This document shows positions 7,860-16,297 of a DNA stretch of 38,935 bases, in pieces (the first letter of the stretch is position 1; every line of letters starts with the position of its first letter). Source of the stretch: an uncultured Lachnospiraceae bacterium (lineage in GTDB: Bacteria > Bacillota > Clostridia > Lachnospirales > Lachnospiraceae); the NCBI GenBank assembly GCA_910576895.1, contig CAJTJZ010000029.1, positions 1 through 38,935 on the forward strand, written 5' to 3'. The translations under genes and the position numbers were made by a program. The notes under the pieces were generated by a model. It was not told the origin of the DNA. It worked only from the letters and a program-made list of their open reading frames with translations, and did no database searches.

Positions 7860-7888
7860 TTACAGTTTTATATATTATATATTATAAT
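7860..7888 (+). promoter_or_regulatory. Putative promoter of the aconitase-family gene
   Basis: TATAAT at 7883-7888 with a weak -35 (TTACAG, 7860-7865) at 17-bp spacing. The upstream in-frame ATG at 7887 overlaps this -10, which favours translation from 7917. Confidence 0.45.
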
Positions 7889-7916
7889 GCTGGTAGACAG
7901 CAGATTGGAGGATAGG

Positions 7917-10199
7917 ATGATTCAGTTATATGAAAAAGGTGCTTACCTTATTCATGGCACAGAGATTATTCCTGAGAATGAGGAAGTAAATGCAGTTTTA
8001 AAACAAAAGACAGGAAAAACAGTAGAAAAGATGGAAGCAAAAAAAGCGACCATAGCATATGATATTTTAAAAAATCACAATATATCCGATAATATGGACA
8101 AGTTAAGGATTAAGTTTGATCGTTTAACTTCTCATGATATTACTTTTGTTGGTATTATACAAACGGCAAGAGCTTCTGGATTGGAAAAGTTCCCAGTACC
8201 ATATGTTTTAACTAATTGCCATAATAGTCTTTGTGCTGTTGGTGGTACAATTAATGAAGATGATCATATGTTTGGACTAAGCTGTGCTAAGAAATATGGC
8301 GGTATTTATGTACCTCCACATCAGGCAGTTATTCATCAATTTGCCAGAGAAATGTTGGCAGGTGGTGGAAGAATGGTGCTTGGTTCTGATAGTCATACAA
8401 GATATGGAGCACTTGGTACAATGGCAATGGGAGAAGGTGGGCCAGAAATTGTAAAACAACTTCTATCGCAGACATATGATATTAATATGCCAGAAATTGT
8501 AGGTGTTTATTTAACAGGAAAGCCACAAAAAGGTGTTGGCCCACAAGATATTGCACTTGCCATTATTGGAAAAGTGTTTAAAAATGGATATGTAAAAAAT
8601 AAGATTATGGAGTTTATTGGAGATGGCATTGATAATTTAAGTGTTGATTATCGTATTGGTATTGATGTTATGACAACAGAGACAACATGCTTATCTTCTA
8701 TCTGGAAAACAGATGATAAAGTAAAGGAATTTTATGAGATTCATAAACGACCAGAAGATTATAAGGAATTAAATATGGGAGAAATCACTTATTATGATGG
8801 TCTGATTTATGTTGATCTTTCCACAATAAAGCCAATGATTGCTATGCCGTTCCATCCAAGCAATACGTATGAAATTGATGAATTAAATGCAAATTTAATG
8901 GATATTTTAGATGAAGTAGAAAAGAATGCACTTATCAGTCTTGATAATAATAAAGTAGAGTATAAATTAAAAGATAAAGTAAGAAATGGACGGCTTTATG
9001 TAGAACAAGGGGAAATTGCAGGTTGTGCAGGCGGTGGTTTTGAAAATATTTGTGATGCCGCAGATATTTTGCGTGGAAAGAATATTGGTAATGATGAATT
9101 TACGCTAAATATTTATCCTGCTTCTCAACCAATTATGATGGAACTTGTAAAGAATGGAAGTATTGCTGATTTAATGGCAGCAGGGGCAACGATTCGGACT
9201 GCTTTTTGTGGGCCTTGTTTTGGTGCTGGCGATGTTCCATGTAACAATGGGTTAAGTATTCGTCATTCTACAAGAAATTTCCCAAATAGAGAGGGTTCTA
9301 AAGTAACAAATGGACAAATTGCTTCCGTAGCACTTATGGATGCTCGTTCTATTGCAGCAACTGCTGCCAATTTTGGCTTTCTTACAAGTGCTACAGAATT
9401 TGATGGAGAATTTACAAAACCACGTTATTTCTTTGATAGCAGTATTTATGAAAAACGTGTTTATAATGGAGTAGGAAAAGCAGATAAAACAGTAGAAATT
9501 AAATTTGGACCAAATATTGTTGATTGGCCAGAAATGACATTTTTAACAGAAAATATGATTTTAAAAGTAGTTTCTGAAATTCATGATCCTGTTACAACAA
9601 CAGATGAATTAATTCCATCAGGGGAAACTTCCTCTTATCGCTCTAATCCGCTTGGACTTGCAGAATTTACATTATCAAGAAAAGATCCTGCTTATGTTTC
9701 ACGTGCAAAAGAGGTACAGCGTGCAGAAAAAGCAAGACTTGCAGGAAATGATATTTGTGCAGCAAATCCAGAATTAAATGATGTTTATAAAAAAATTGCA
9801 GAGAAATTTACGATTGATCCAAAAACAACAGAAATTGGAAGTACGATTTATGCAGTAAAACCGGGTGATGGCTCTGCACGGGAACAAGCAGCAAGTTGTC
9901 AAAAGGTATTAGGTGGATATGCGAATATAGCAAAAGAATATGCAACAAAAAGATATCGTTCTAATTTAATTAATTGGGGAATGTTACCATTTCTTTTAGA
10001 AGGTGATCTTCCATTTGCCAATGGAGATTATTTGTTTATTAAAGATATAAAAAAGGCAATTATAGAGAAAGAAAGTACAATAAAAGCATATGTAGTTAAT
10101 AAAAATATGAAAGAGTTTGAACTTTCTTTAGGAGAACTGACAGAGGATGAAAGAGAAATTATTTTAAAGGGCTGCTTAATTAATTATAATAAAAAATAA
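7917..10199 (+). CDS. Aconitase-family hydratase, YbhJ-type
   Basis: A 760-residue iron-sulfur hydro-lyase. The three cluster cysteines expected in aconitases are present: C370 (AGCAGGGFEN) plus C431 and C434 (AFCGPCFGAG). The substrate motif GSDSHTRYGALG lies at 156-167 and the swivelling C-terminal domain carries a GDGSAREQAA segment. Overall it is closest, by recollection of sequence, to the YbhJ hydratase branch rather than classical AcnA/AcnB. The start is ATG 7917, five bases after GGAGG (7907-7911). It is transcribed divergently from pyrBI as a single gene. With icd at 37245 it could supply the citrate to 2-oxoglutarate steps for glutamate synthesis, but no citrate synthase is in the window and YbhJ substrates are not firmly known. 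Confidence 0.85.
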   Translation: MIQLYEKGAYLIHGTEIIPENEEVNAVLKQKTGKTVEKMEAKKATIAYDILKNHNISDNMDKLRIKFDRLTSHDITFVGIIQTARASGLEKFPVPYVLTNCHNSLCAVGGTINEDDHMFGLSCAKKYGGIYVPPHQAVIHQFAREMLAGGGRMVLGSDSHTRYGALGTMAMGEGGPEIVKQLLSQTYDINMPEIVGVYLTGKPQKGVGPQDIALAIIGKVFKNGYVKNKIMEFIGDGIDNLSVDYRIGIDVMTTETTCLSSIWKTDDKVKEFYEIHKRPEDYKELNMGEITYYDGLIYVDLSTIKPMIAMPFHPSNTYEIDELNANLMDILDEVEKNALISLDNNKVEYKLKDKVRNGRLYVEQGEIAGCAGGGFENICDAADILRGKNIGNDEFTLNIYPASQPIMMELVKNGSIADLMAAGATIRTAFCGPCFGAGDVPCNNGLSIRHSTRNFPNREGSKVTNGQIASVALMDARSIAATAANFGFLTSATEFDGEFTKPRYFFDSSIYEKRVYNGVGKADKTVEIKFGPNIVDWPEMTFLTENMILKVVSEIHDPVTTTDELIPSGETSSYRSNPLGLAEFTLSRKDPAYVSRAKEVQRAEKARLAGNDICAANPELNDVYKKIAEKFTIDPKTTEIGSTIYAVKPGDGSAREQAASCQKVLGGYANIAKEYATKRYRSNLINWGMLPFLLEGDLPFANGDYLFIKDIKKAIIEKESTIKAYVVNKNMKEFELSLGELTEDEREIILKGCLINYNKK

Positions 10200-10263
10200 A
10201 TTTTTATAGAAAAAACAAAAGATGAAAATTATGCATATGTTACATTTTTGTATAAATATTTTT

Positions 10264-10319
10264 GGCAAAAAAAGGTCATAAGTTAGAGAAAATAGACGGA
10301 ATTTTGGCTTTTTTTTGCC
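10264..10319 (+). terminator. Possible terminator hairpin after the aconitase-family gene
   Basis: The arms GGCAAAAAAAG (10264-10274) and CTTTTTTTTGCC (10308-10319) can pair over a loop of about 33 bases. The T-run is inside the right arm and no T-tract follows. Termination is plausible but not certain. Confidence 0.35.
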
Positions 10320-10369
10320 GGAAATTGTGAATATTCCATAAAAAGGCAGGATAAAAAAGGAATTTTATG

Positions 10370-10398
10370 TTGACAAAGGGAAAGATGCATGGTAAAAT
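10370..10398 (+). promoter_or_regulatory. Strong promoter of the LamG-domain protein gene
   Basis: A perfect TTGACA (10370-10375) is followed by a 17-bp spacer and TAAAAT (10393-10398), one of the best promoter matches in the window. It suggests high, constitutive expression of the secreted protein. Confidence 0.8.
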
Positions 10399-10445
10399 AG
10401 GCTCACAAAAATAATATTAGTTTTTTTATAAGGAGGAGATTTTAG

Positions 10446-11297
10446 ATGGTGAAAAAATTTCTTGTTGGTGCATTAACAGCAGTTCTTATGGTAGAAGGTG
10501 TTATTGCAACAACAGCGACATCAGAAGCAGCAAAGGCTCCAAAGGCAAAGTATACATACAGCTTTGATAAAGCTGACAAAAATCTTGTAGCAGTTGGTCA
10601 TAAAAAAGAAGATTCTCAAACTGGAAAACCAGTAGATCCGGGAGCTCCTACAAAGGTTTCTAAAAAAATCCAATTGAAAAAAGGTAAAAAAGGCAAGGCT
10701 TTATATCTTGACAGAACTTATGGTGTAAAATTAAACAATATGAAATTAAAAGCAAAGAAGTATACCATTGCTTTTTGGGTAAAGACTGATTCTACAATGT
10801 CAGATGCTATGCCTATTTTCTTTGCAGGAAATGAAAGTGTAGCAGATGAAAATACAAAATGGTTTAGTGTTACAAAGCAAGCTTGGCTTGGAACAGATCA
10901 CTCTCCAGTTGTATGGTCACATAATGGAGCAAAGGGTGAATTCCCATGGACAAGTGATATTTCAGAGCCTTTTGATAATATGATTGTACCAGATAATGGA
11001 TGGCTTCATATTGCAATTACAGTAGGTAAAGAATATGGCGATGCAGGAAAAGTAACAGAGTATATGACAAAGGGTGATGATGGTTATACAAAAGGTAATA
11101 ACTGTGTAATCTATGTCAATGGAGAATTGTATGGTACTGGTACACCAGTTGCTAATGATATTTTTGATGGTAAAGAAACAGCATATCTTGGAATTAACTA
11201 CTGGGATACAAAATTCAAAGGTTATATTGATGAGTTAAAGATTTATAATAAGGCATTAAGCGAAGAACAAGTTCAAGCAGTTATGAAGGGAAAATAA
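10446..11297 (+). CDS. Secreted LamG-domain (concanavalin A-like) protein
   Basis: A 283-residue protein with a Sec signal peptide: basic MVKK, a hydrophobic core to about residue 22, and a likely cleavage region around 24-30. The rest is one LamG-like jelly-roll domain with the typical pieces KGKALYLDRTYGVKL, YTIAFWVKTDS, GWLHIAITVG, VYVNGELYGTG and the closing GYIDELKIYNKALSEEQV. Such domains bind carbohydrate or protein ligands. No catalytic module, sortase signal or lipobox is seen, so it is probably released or held non-covalently. A good ribosome binding site (AAGGAGGAG) precedes the ATG. It sits alone between a strong promoter and a strong terminator, which suggests an abundant extracellular product. 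Ligand unknown. Confidence 0.85.
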   Translation: MVKKFLVGALTAVLMVEGVIATTATSEAAKAPKAKYTYSFDKADKNLVAVGHKKEDSQTGKPVDPGAPTKVSKKIQLKKGKKGKALYLDRTYGVKLNNMKLKAKKYTIAFWVKTDSTMSDAMPIFFAGNESVADENTKWFSVTKQAWLGTDHSPVVWSHNGAKGEFPWTSDISEPFDNMIVPDNGWLHIAITVGKEYGDAGKVTEYMTKGDDGYTKGNNCVIYVNGELYGTGTPVANDIFDGKETAYLGINYWDTKFKGYIDELKIYNKALSEEQVQAVMKGK

Positions 11298-11313
11298 AAT
11301 AATTTTCTTAAAG

Positions 11314-11351
11314 AAAAAGACAGGCATTCATGATTGAGTGCCTGTCTTTTT
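11314..11351 (+). terminator. Strong terminator after the LamG-domain gene
   Basis: A stem of about 17 bp pairs the left arm starting AAAAAGACAGGCA with the right arm ending TGCCTGTCTTTTT, around a short TGAT loop. It ends in a T-tract and is bidirectional in composition. Confidence 0.9.
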
Positions 11352-11360
11352 AAAATGAGA

Positions 11361-11445
11361 ATTTCTTTTCTTTCTATTTTTGAAATAGGAATTTCTTTTT
11401 ATCCCTATTTTTGAAATGGGAATTGCTTTTTCTTCCTATTTGTGG
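11361..11445. repeat. Three imperfect tandem repeats upstream of folD
   Basis: The units at 11361-11390, 11391-11421 and 11422-11445 (last one shortened) share the pattern ATTNCTTTTT..CCTATTTTTGAAATRGGA. Units 1 and 2 contain the short inverted repeat CTATTT-TTG-AAATAG/GG. The last unit supplies the likely -35 of the folD promoter. Confidence 0.75.
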
Positions 11446-11451
11446 TAAAAT
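11423..11451 (+). promoter_or_regulatory. Putative folD operon promoter
   Basis: TTGCTT (11423-11428) and TAAAAT (11446-11451) have a 17-bp spacer. The -35 and spacer lie inside the third copy of the tandem repeat. Confidence 0.5.
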
Positions 11452-11498
11452 GCTTCTGGTAACGAACACATATTCTAAATTAGGAAGGAATCAAAAGA

Positions 11499-12338
11499 AT
11501 GGCAAAAATAATTGATGGAAAGAAAATTTCCGTACAGATAAAAGAGGAACTAAAAGAAAAAGTAGCAAAATTAAAACGGGACGGAAAGGAAATTACCCTT
11601 GCTGTCATTCAGGTAGGAAATGATGAAGCATCAACGGTTTATGTAGGAAATAAGAAAAAAGCTTGTGAATATATAGGGATTCATTCCTTATCTTATGAAC
11701 TTTCAGAAGAAACAACACAAGACAAGCTATTAGAGCTTATTGAGGAATTAAATCAAAAAGAAGAAGTGCATGGTATTTTAGTACAGCTTCCATTGCCAAA
11801 GCATATTGATGAAAATGCAGTTATTCATGCAATTTCACCAAAAAAAGATGTCGATGGTTTTCATCCACAAAATGTTGGAGCATTAAGCATTGGTGAGTCA
11901 GGATTTGTTTCTTGTACACCGGCTGGAATTATACAGCTTTTAAAACGATCAGGAATTGAAATTGCAGGAAAACATTGTGTTGTAATTGGAAGAAGCAATA
12001 TTGTTGGAAAGCCAATGGCAATGCTTTTATTACGAGAAAATGGTACGGTTACTGTTTGTCATTCAAAAACAAAAGATTTAGCGAAACTTACAAAACAGGC
12101 AGATATTTTAGTTGCTGCTATTGGAAAGCCAAAATTTATTACAAAGGAATATATAAAAGAAGGTGCTGTTGTTATTGATGTTGGCATTCATCGTATGGAA
12201 AATAAAAAGCTTTGCGGTGATGTAGATTATGATGATGTGATTGATAAAGTAAGTGCAATTACACCAGTGCCGGGCGGTGTTGGACCAATGACAATTGCTA
12301 TGTTGATGTATAATTGTGTAGAATCAATTTCACTTTAA
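11499..12338 (+). CDS. folD: Bifunctional methylenetetrahydrofolate dehydrogenase/cyclohydrolase FolD
   Basis: A 279-residue cytosolic enzyme interconverting 5,10-methylene-THF and 10-formyl-THF for purine, formyl-Met and one-carbon metabolism. Conserved elements are Y48 and catalytic K52 in VYVGNKKKA, the folate-site segment GILVQLPLPKH, VDGFHPQNVG, the dinucleotide-binding IGRSNIVGKPMA and the C-terminal PVPGGVGPMT. AGGAAGGA precedes the ATG. It leads a five-gene cluster (folD, unknown, rimO, pgsA, cinA) with spacings of about 20 bases or overlaps, which indicates one transcript. Confidence 0.96.
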   Translation: MAKIIDGKKISVQIKEELKEKVAKLKRDGKEITLAVIQVGNDEASTVYVGNKKKACEYIGIHSLSYELSEETTQDKLLELIEELNQKEEVHGILVQLPLPKHIDENAVIHAISPKKDVDGFHPQNVGALSIGESGFVSCTPAGIIQLLKRSGIEIAGKHCVVIGRSNIVGKPMAMLLLRENGTVTVCHSKTKDLAKLTKQADILVAAIGKPKFITKEYIKEGAVVIDVGIHRMENKKLCGDVDYDDVIDKVSAITPVPGGVGPMTIAMLMYNCVESISL

Positions 12339-12356
12339 ATAAAGACAAGGAGGCAG

Positions 12357-12938
12357 ATGCAGATTTTGACGGTTTTTTTGTATCAAGAGGAAGAATATTG
12401 CCTATTTTTATCAGAATATGAAGTGCCTATGGGGGAAAGTATAGAAAAGGATGCTGAAAAACAAGAGGAATATATGAAAGAAATAAAAGGAAATAAGATA
12501 GAGCAAAAACAAATTTCCTTAAAAATAGAAGATTATCGGCTTTTTTTAGAAAAAAAATGTGATAATCTCTGTACACAAGAAGCAGTAAAATATTCTGGTG
12601 GTGTTTTAATTGCAAAAGGATTATTAGAAGAATATAAAGAATATGAAGATCTTTTTTCTTATGAAACTGTTTTAGAATTGATTTTTAAAAATGGATGTCT
12701 TATTACAACCGTTGATCATAGTAAGGCAATGCTTCGTATTCGTAGAAATTTGGAACAGGGTTTGCGTAGCCTAGCAAAAGCACGAGATCGTATTTGTATT
12801 CAAAGATTTTTAAATCGTACTATGATTTGTGATTATCGCCAGTCTATGTATGCTTATACAAAAAAGAAAGTTTTTAGAAATATATATCATGGTATGGAAG
12901 CAGTAAAGAGAAAGGTTTTAAAAAGGAAAAAGGAATGA
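12357..12938 (+). CDS. Unknown protein between folD and rimO
   Basis: I do not recognise this 193-residue protein. It has no signal peptide or membrane segment. The first half is acidic; the C-terminal third is strongly basic, ending in an Arg/Lys-rich tail (KKKVFRNIYHG..KRKVLKRKKE), which could contact nucleic acid or ribosomes. It is 18 bases after folD and its TGA overlaps the rimO ATG (ATGA), so the two are translationally coupled. AAGGAGG (12347-12353) is only three bases before the ATG; an in-frame TTG at 12366 would have the opposite problem of wide spacing, so the exact start is uncertain. Location next to a ribosomal S12 modifier hints at a translation-linked role, which is inference only. 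Confidence 0.75.
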   Translation: MQILTVFLYQEEEYCLFLSEYEVPMGESIEKDAEKQEEYMKEIKGNKIEQKQISLKIEDYRLFLEKKCDNLCTQEAVKYSGGVLIAKGLLEEYKEYEDLFSYETVLELIFKNGCLITTVDHSKAMLRIRRNLEQGLRSLAKARDRICIQRFLNRTMICDYRQSMYAYTKKKVFRNIYHGMEAVKRKVLKRKKE

Positions 12939-14314
12939 AAGTATTATTTATTTCTCTTGGATGTGATAAAAATTTAGTAGATAGTGAAAAAATGTTAGGG
13001 CTTTTATGTAGGGCAGGATATGAAATTACAGATAGGGAAGAACAAGCGGAGATTATTGTAATTAATACCTGTTGTTTTATCCATGATGCAAAGGAAGAAA
13101 GCATTGAAACAATTTTAGAAATGGCAGAGTGGAAGAAAAAAGGAAATGTAAAAGCACTGATTGTTACAGGATGTTTAGCACAGCGTTATCGAGAAGAAAT
13201 GAAAAAAGAACTTCCGGAAGTAGATGCAATTCTTGGTACAACAGGATATGAAGAAATTGTAGAAGCTATGGAAGAAGCATTACAAGGAAAAAAAGTTGAA
13301 AAATTTAAAGAGCTTACTTATCTTCCGGGTTTTGGGATGCGTGGGCAATATAGAGAGAAACTTGTTAGTGCTTATCAGGAAGAAAATCGTGTAATTACTA
13401 CCGTTGGAGGATTTTATTCTTATTTAAAGATAGCAGAAGGCTGTGATAAACATTGCAGCTATTGTATTATTCCAAAAATCAGAGGAAATTATCGAAGCAT
13501 TCCAATAGAATCCTTAATAAAAGAAGCAACGTATCTTGTGGGACAAGGTGTAAAAGAATTGATTTTAGTTGCTCAGGAAACAACATGTTATGGCATTGAT
13601 CTTTATGGAAAAAAGATGCTGCCAAAGCTTTTAAAAGAACTTTGTAACATAAAAGGGCTAGTTTGGATTCGTATTTTATATTGTTATCCAGAGGAAATTA
13701 CAGAAGAATTGATTCAGGTTATAAAAGAGGAAAAGAAAATTTGTCATTATCTTGATTTACCAATTCAACATGCTTCCGATTTTATTTTAAAACGAATGGG
13801 AAGAAGAACAAATAAGAAAGAATTAATTGCAATCATAACAAAGCTGCGACAGGAGATTCCAGATATTGCACTAAGAACTACATTGATTACAGGATTTCCG
13901 GGCGAAACAAAAGAACAACATAGGGAATTAAAAGAATTTGTAAAAAAGATGCGTTTTGAGCGATTAGGTGTATTTCCTTATTCTCCCGAAGAAGGCACGT
14001 TAGCAGCGGAAATGACAGATCAAATAGAAGATACTGTAAAAGAGGAAAGACGCAGGGAATTAATGGAATTGCAGCAGGAAATCGCATTTGAAAATGCAGA
14101 AAAAATGCAGGACAGAGAGCTTTATGTTATGGTAGAAGGAAAGCTTGAAGATGAACCTGTCTATATTGCAAGAACCTATCAGGATGCACCAAATCTTGAT
14201 GGATATTTATTCTTTGAATGTCCTTATGAGATTATTTCTGGAGATTTTGTAAAAGTAAAAGTAACAGGATCAAAAGATTATGATTTGTTAGGGCTTGTTG
14301 TAGAATATGAATAG
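12935..14314 (+). CDS. rimO: Ribosomal protein S12 methylthiotransferase RimO
   Basis: A 459-residue radical-SAM methylthiotransferase that modifies the conserved aspartate of ribosomal protein S12. The N-terminal cluster cysteines are C10 (SLGCDKNLVDSE), C46 and C80. The radical-SAM CxxxCxxC is C170, C174 and C177 (EGCDKHCSYC). A TRAM-like domain occupies the C-terminal 65 residues. The SLGCxKNLVDSE opening is characteristic of RimO and separates it from MiaB and MtaB. The ATG overlaps the stop of the preceding gene, and A/G-rich AAGGA stretches upstream act as the ribosome binding site. Confidence 0.95.
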   Translation: MKVLFISLGCDKNLVDSEKMLGLLCRAGYEITDREEQAEIIVINTCCFIHDAKEESIETILEMAEWKKKGNVKALIVTGCLAQRYREEMKKELPEVDAILGTTGYEEIVEAMEEALQGKKVEKFKELTYLPGFGMRGQYREKLVSAYQEENRVITTVGGFYSYLKIAEGCDKHCSYCIIPKIRGNYRSIPIESLIKEATYLVGQGVKELILVAQETTCYGIDLYGKKMLPKLLKELCNIKGLVWIRILYCYPEEITEELIQVIKEEKKICHYLDLPIQHASDFILKRMGRRTNKKELIAIITKLRQEIPDIALRTTLITGFPGETKEQHRELKEFVKKMRFERLGVFPYSPEEGTLAAEMTDQIEDTVKEERRRELMELQQEIAFENAEKMQDRELYVMVEGKLEDEPVYIARTYQDAPNLDGYLFFECPYEIISGDFVKVKVTGSKDYDLLGLVVEYE

Positions 14315-14345
14315 CATGAATCAAGAAGTAAAGGGGAAATTTATT

Positions 14346-14885
14346 ATGAATTTGCCAAATAAATTGACGCTTATAAGAGTCGTGATCGTTCCTTTTTTTG
14401 TTGCTGCCTTGATGATGGATTTTCCAAATCATAGGATTGTAGCTGGAATATTATTTATTGCAGCAAGTCTGACAGATTTATTTGATGGATATCTTGCAAG
14501 AAAACAGGGGCTTGTAACAACCTTTGGAAAATTTGCTGATCCACTTGCTGATAAACTGCTTGTCAATGCAGCACTCATTTGTTTTGTGGAACAAAAGCTT
14601 TTACCATCATGGCTTGTAATTATTATTATCAGTCGAGATTTTATTATTAGTGGATTTCGATTAGTAGCTTCCGAACAGGGAATTGTAATTGCCGCTGGAA
14701 TGTCAGGAAAAATAAAAACAGTCTGTCAGATGGTCATGTCAATTTTATTAATTTTTCATTTTTCAGGAGCAATATTTGCTGCTTTAGAACAAATTTTTAT
14801 TTGGGCAGCTCTTATTATGACAGTAGAGTCATTACTTGTTTATTTATATCAAAATCACAATGTATTGGATTTAGGGAATATGTAA
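14346..14885 (+). CDS. pgsA: CDP-diacylglycerol-glycerol-3-phosphate 3-phosphatidyltransferase PgsA
   Basis: A membrane enzyme making phosphatidylglycerol phosphate, the committed step to anionic phospholipids. The CDP-alcohol phosphotransferase signature is complete: D44, D47, G48, A51, R52, G61, D65 and D69. Several hydrophobic helices are present in 179 residues. The frame extends 13 codons upstream, overlapping rimO. AAGGGG (14331-14336), nine bases before ATG 14346, and the usual MNLPNKLTLIR opening support the shorter form. Position in the folD-rimO-cinA cluster is a common Firmicute neighbourhood. Confidence 0.94.
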   Translation: MNLPNKLTLIRVVIVPFFVAALMMDFPNHRIVAGILFIAASLTDLFDGYLARKQGLVTTFGKFADPLADKLLVNAALICFVEQKLLPSWLVIIIISRDFIISGFRLVASEQGIVIAAGMSGKIKTVCQMVMSILLIFHFSGAIFAALEQIFIWAALIMTVESLLVYLYQNHNVLDLGNM

Positions 14886-14904
14886 TTGAAAAGAGGAGAA
14901 TAAG

Positions 14905-16158
14905 ATGGTTGTAGAACTGATTAGTGTTGGTACAGAGATTTTAATGGGTAATATTGTAAATACTAATGCAGCATATCTTTCTGAAAAGTGCGTACAGCTT
15001 GGGCTGTCAGTTTATCATGAAGTAACCGTTGGAGATAATCGGCAGCGACTTTTGGATGTCATTAAAACAGCAGCAGGACGTGCTGATATTTTAATTTTGG
15101 GTGGTGGCCTTGGACCAACGAAAGATGATTTGACAAAAGAAACGCTTGCAGAAGCATTTCATAAAAAATTAGTAACAGATGAACATACAAAAGAGAGGAT
15201 ACAACAGTATTTTAAAAAAAAGGGAAATACAAGTCTTATTCCTGAAAATAATTGGAAACAAGCGGAAGTTATTGAAGGCTGTCAAGTTTTAGATAATGAT
15301 AATGGAACAGCACCGGGACTTATTGTGGAAAATGATCATGGTATTAAGGCAATTTTGCTTCCCGGACCACCAAATGAAATGATTCCAATGTTTGAAAAGC
15401 AAGTAATGCCTTATTTAAATAAACTTTGTGAGTATCGTATTTATTCTAGTATGATAAAGGTATGTAATATTGGAGAAAGTGCGGTGGAAATGTTATTAAT
15501 GGATTTAATTGACGCACAAAGTAATCCTACCATTGCAACGTATGCAAAAACAGGAGAAGTTCATATTAGAATTTCAGCACGTACAGAGTCAAAAAAAGAG
15601 GCAGAAAGTTTAATGAAACCAGTGATAACAAAAATTATGAGAAAGCTTTCTGGACATATTTATACTATGGATGAAAAAGTGACTTTGGAACAATGTGTAG
15701 TAAACCTTTTAAAGAAATATAATTTAACACTGGCAGCGGCAGAATCTTTAACAGGTGGACTATTTTCTGCAAGAATTGTAAATGTACCGGGAGCATCGGA
15801 AGTATTAAAAGGTAGTTTTGTAACTTATACAAATAAAACAAAAAGAAAATTACTTGGTGTAAAGAAAACAACACTTGTAAAGCATACAGCAGTTAGTAAA
15901 GAAACAGCAGAAGAAATGGCAAAGGGAGTGGCATCAGAATTAAATGCTGATGTAGCTGTTTCTATGACAGGAATTGCTGGACCTGATGGTGGAACAGAGG
16001 AACAGCCAGTGGGACTTGTTTATATTGCTTGTCTTGCCAAAGGAAAAGTAACAGTAAAGAAATATCAATTTCAGGGAGAACGACAGAAAATACGAGAAAA
16101 TGCGGTTGTTGCTGCACTTGATCTTGTAAGAAAATGTGTGATTAATCGTTATGCATAA
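14905..16158 (+). CDS. cinA: CinA family protein (nicotinamide-nucleotide amidase)
   Basis: A 417-residue two-domain protein. Residues 1-170 form a molybdopterin-binding-like (MoCF) domain with GGGLGPTKDDLTKET. Residues from about 258 form the PncC-type amidohydrolase domain with AAESLTGGLF and TGIAGPDGGTEEQPVGLVY. CinA proteins deamidate NMN (pyridine nucleotide recycling) and in some species hydrolyse ADP-ribose. AGAGGAGA precedes the ATG. In many Firmicutes cinA is next to recA; here recA lies 14 kb away. It ends the folD cluster, with no clear terminator after it. Confidence 0.93.
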   Translation: MVVELISVGTEILMGNIVNTNAAYLSEKCVQLGLSVYHEVTVGDNRQRLLDVIKTAAGRADILILGGGLGPTKDDLTKETLAEAFHKKLVTDEHTKERIQQYFKKKGNTSLIPENNWKQAEVIEGCQVLDNDNGTAPGLIVENDHGIKAILLPGPPNEMIPMFEKQVMPYLNKLCEYRIYSSMIKVCNIGESAVEMLLMDLIDAQSNPTIATYAKTGEVHIRISARTESKKEAESLMKPVITKIMRKLSGHIYTMDEKVTLEQCVVNLLKKYNLTLAAAESLTGGLFSARIVNVPGASEVLKGSFVTYTNKTKRKLLGVKKTTLVKHTAVSKETAEEMAKGVASELNADVAVSMTGIAGPDGGTEEQPVGLVYIACLAKGKVTVKKYQFQGERQKIRENAVVAALDLVRKCVINRYA

Positions 16159-16201
16159 AAACTGTTTCTAAAGTAAAAAAAGAAAAAATACGATTCTTCA
16201 C

Positions 16202-16230
16202 TTGGCATTGGATAGACAAAGAATTACCAT
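16202..16230 (+). promoter_or_regulatory. Putative promoter of the lipoprotein-flavoprotein-cmk-ispH cluster
   Basis: TTGGCA (16202-16207) and TACCAT (16225-16230) have 17-bp spacing. The match is moderate, and read-through from cinA is also possible since no terminator is seen. Confidence 0.4.
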
Positions 16231-16297
16231 AGAACTGACATAGTTATTTAATAAGATAAGGATGACTTCTTTGTATAGAAAGGTGCAGGTGAGATTT

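Noticed and set aside
11463..11476. LexA-like CGAACACATATTCT upstream of folD
   Set aside because: One half-site lacks the essential G of GTTC, it lies between promoter and ribosome binding site, and there is no SOS logic for folD.
16262..16297. Upstream in-frame start of the lipoprotein
   Set aside because: It would place 12 extra residues before the signal sequence, and the ribosome binding site belongs to ATG 16298.
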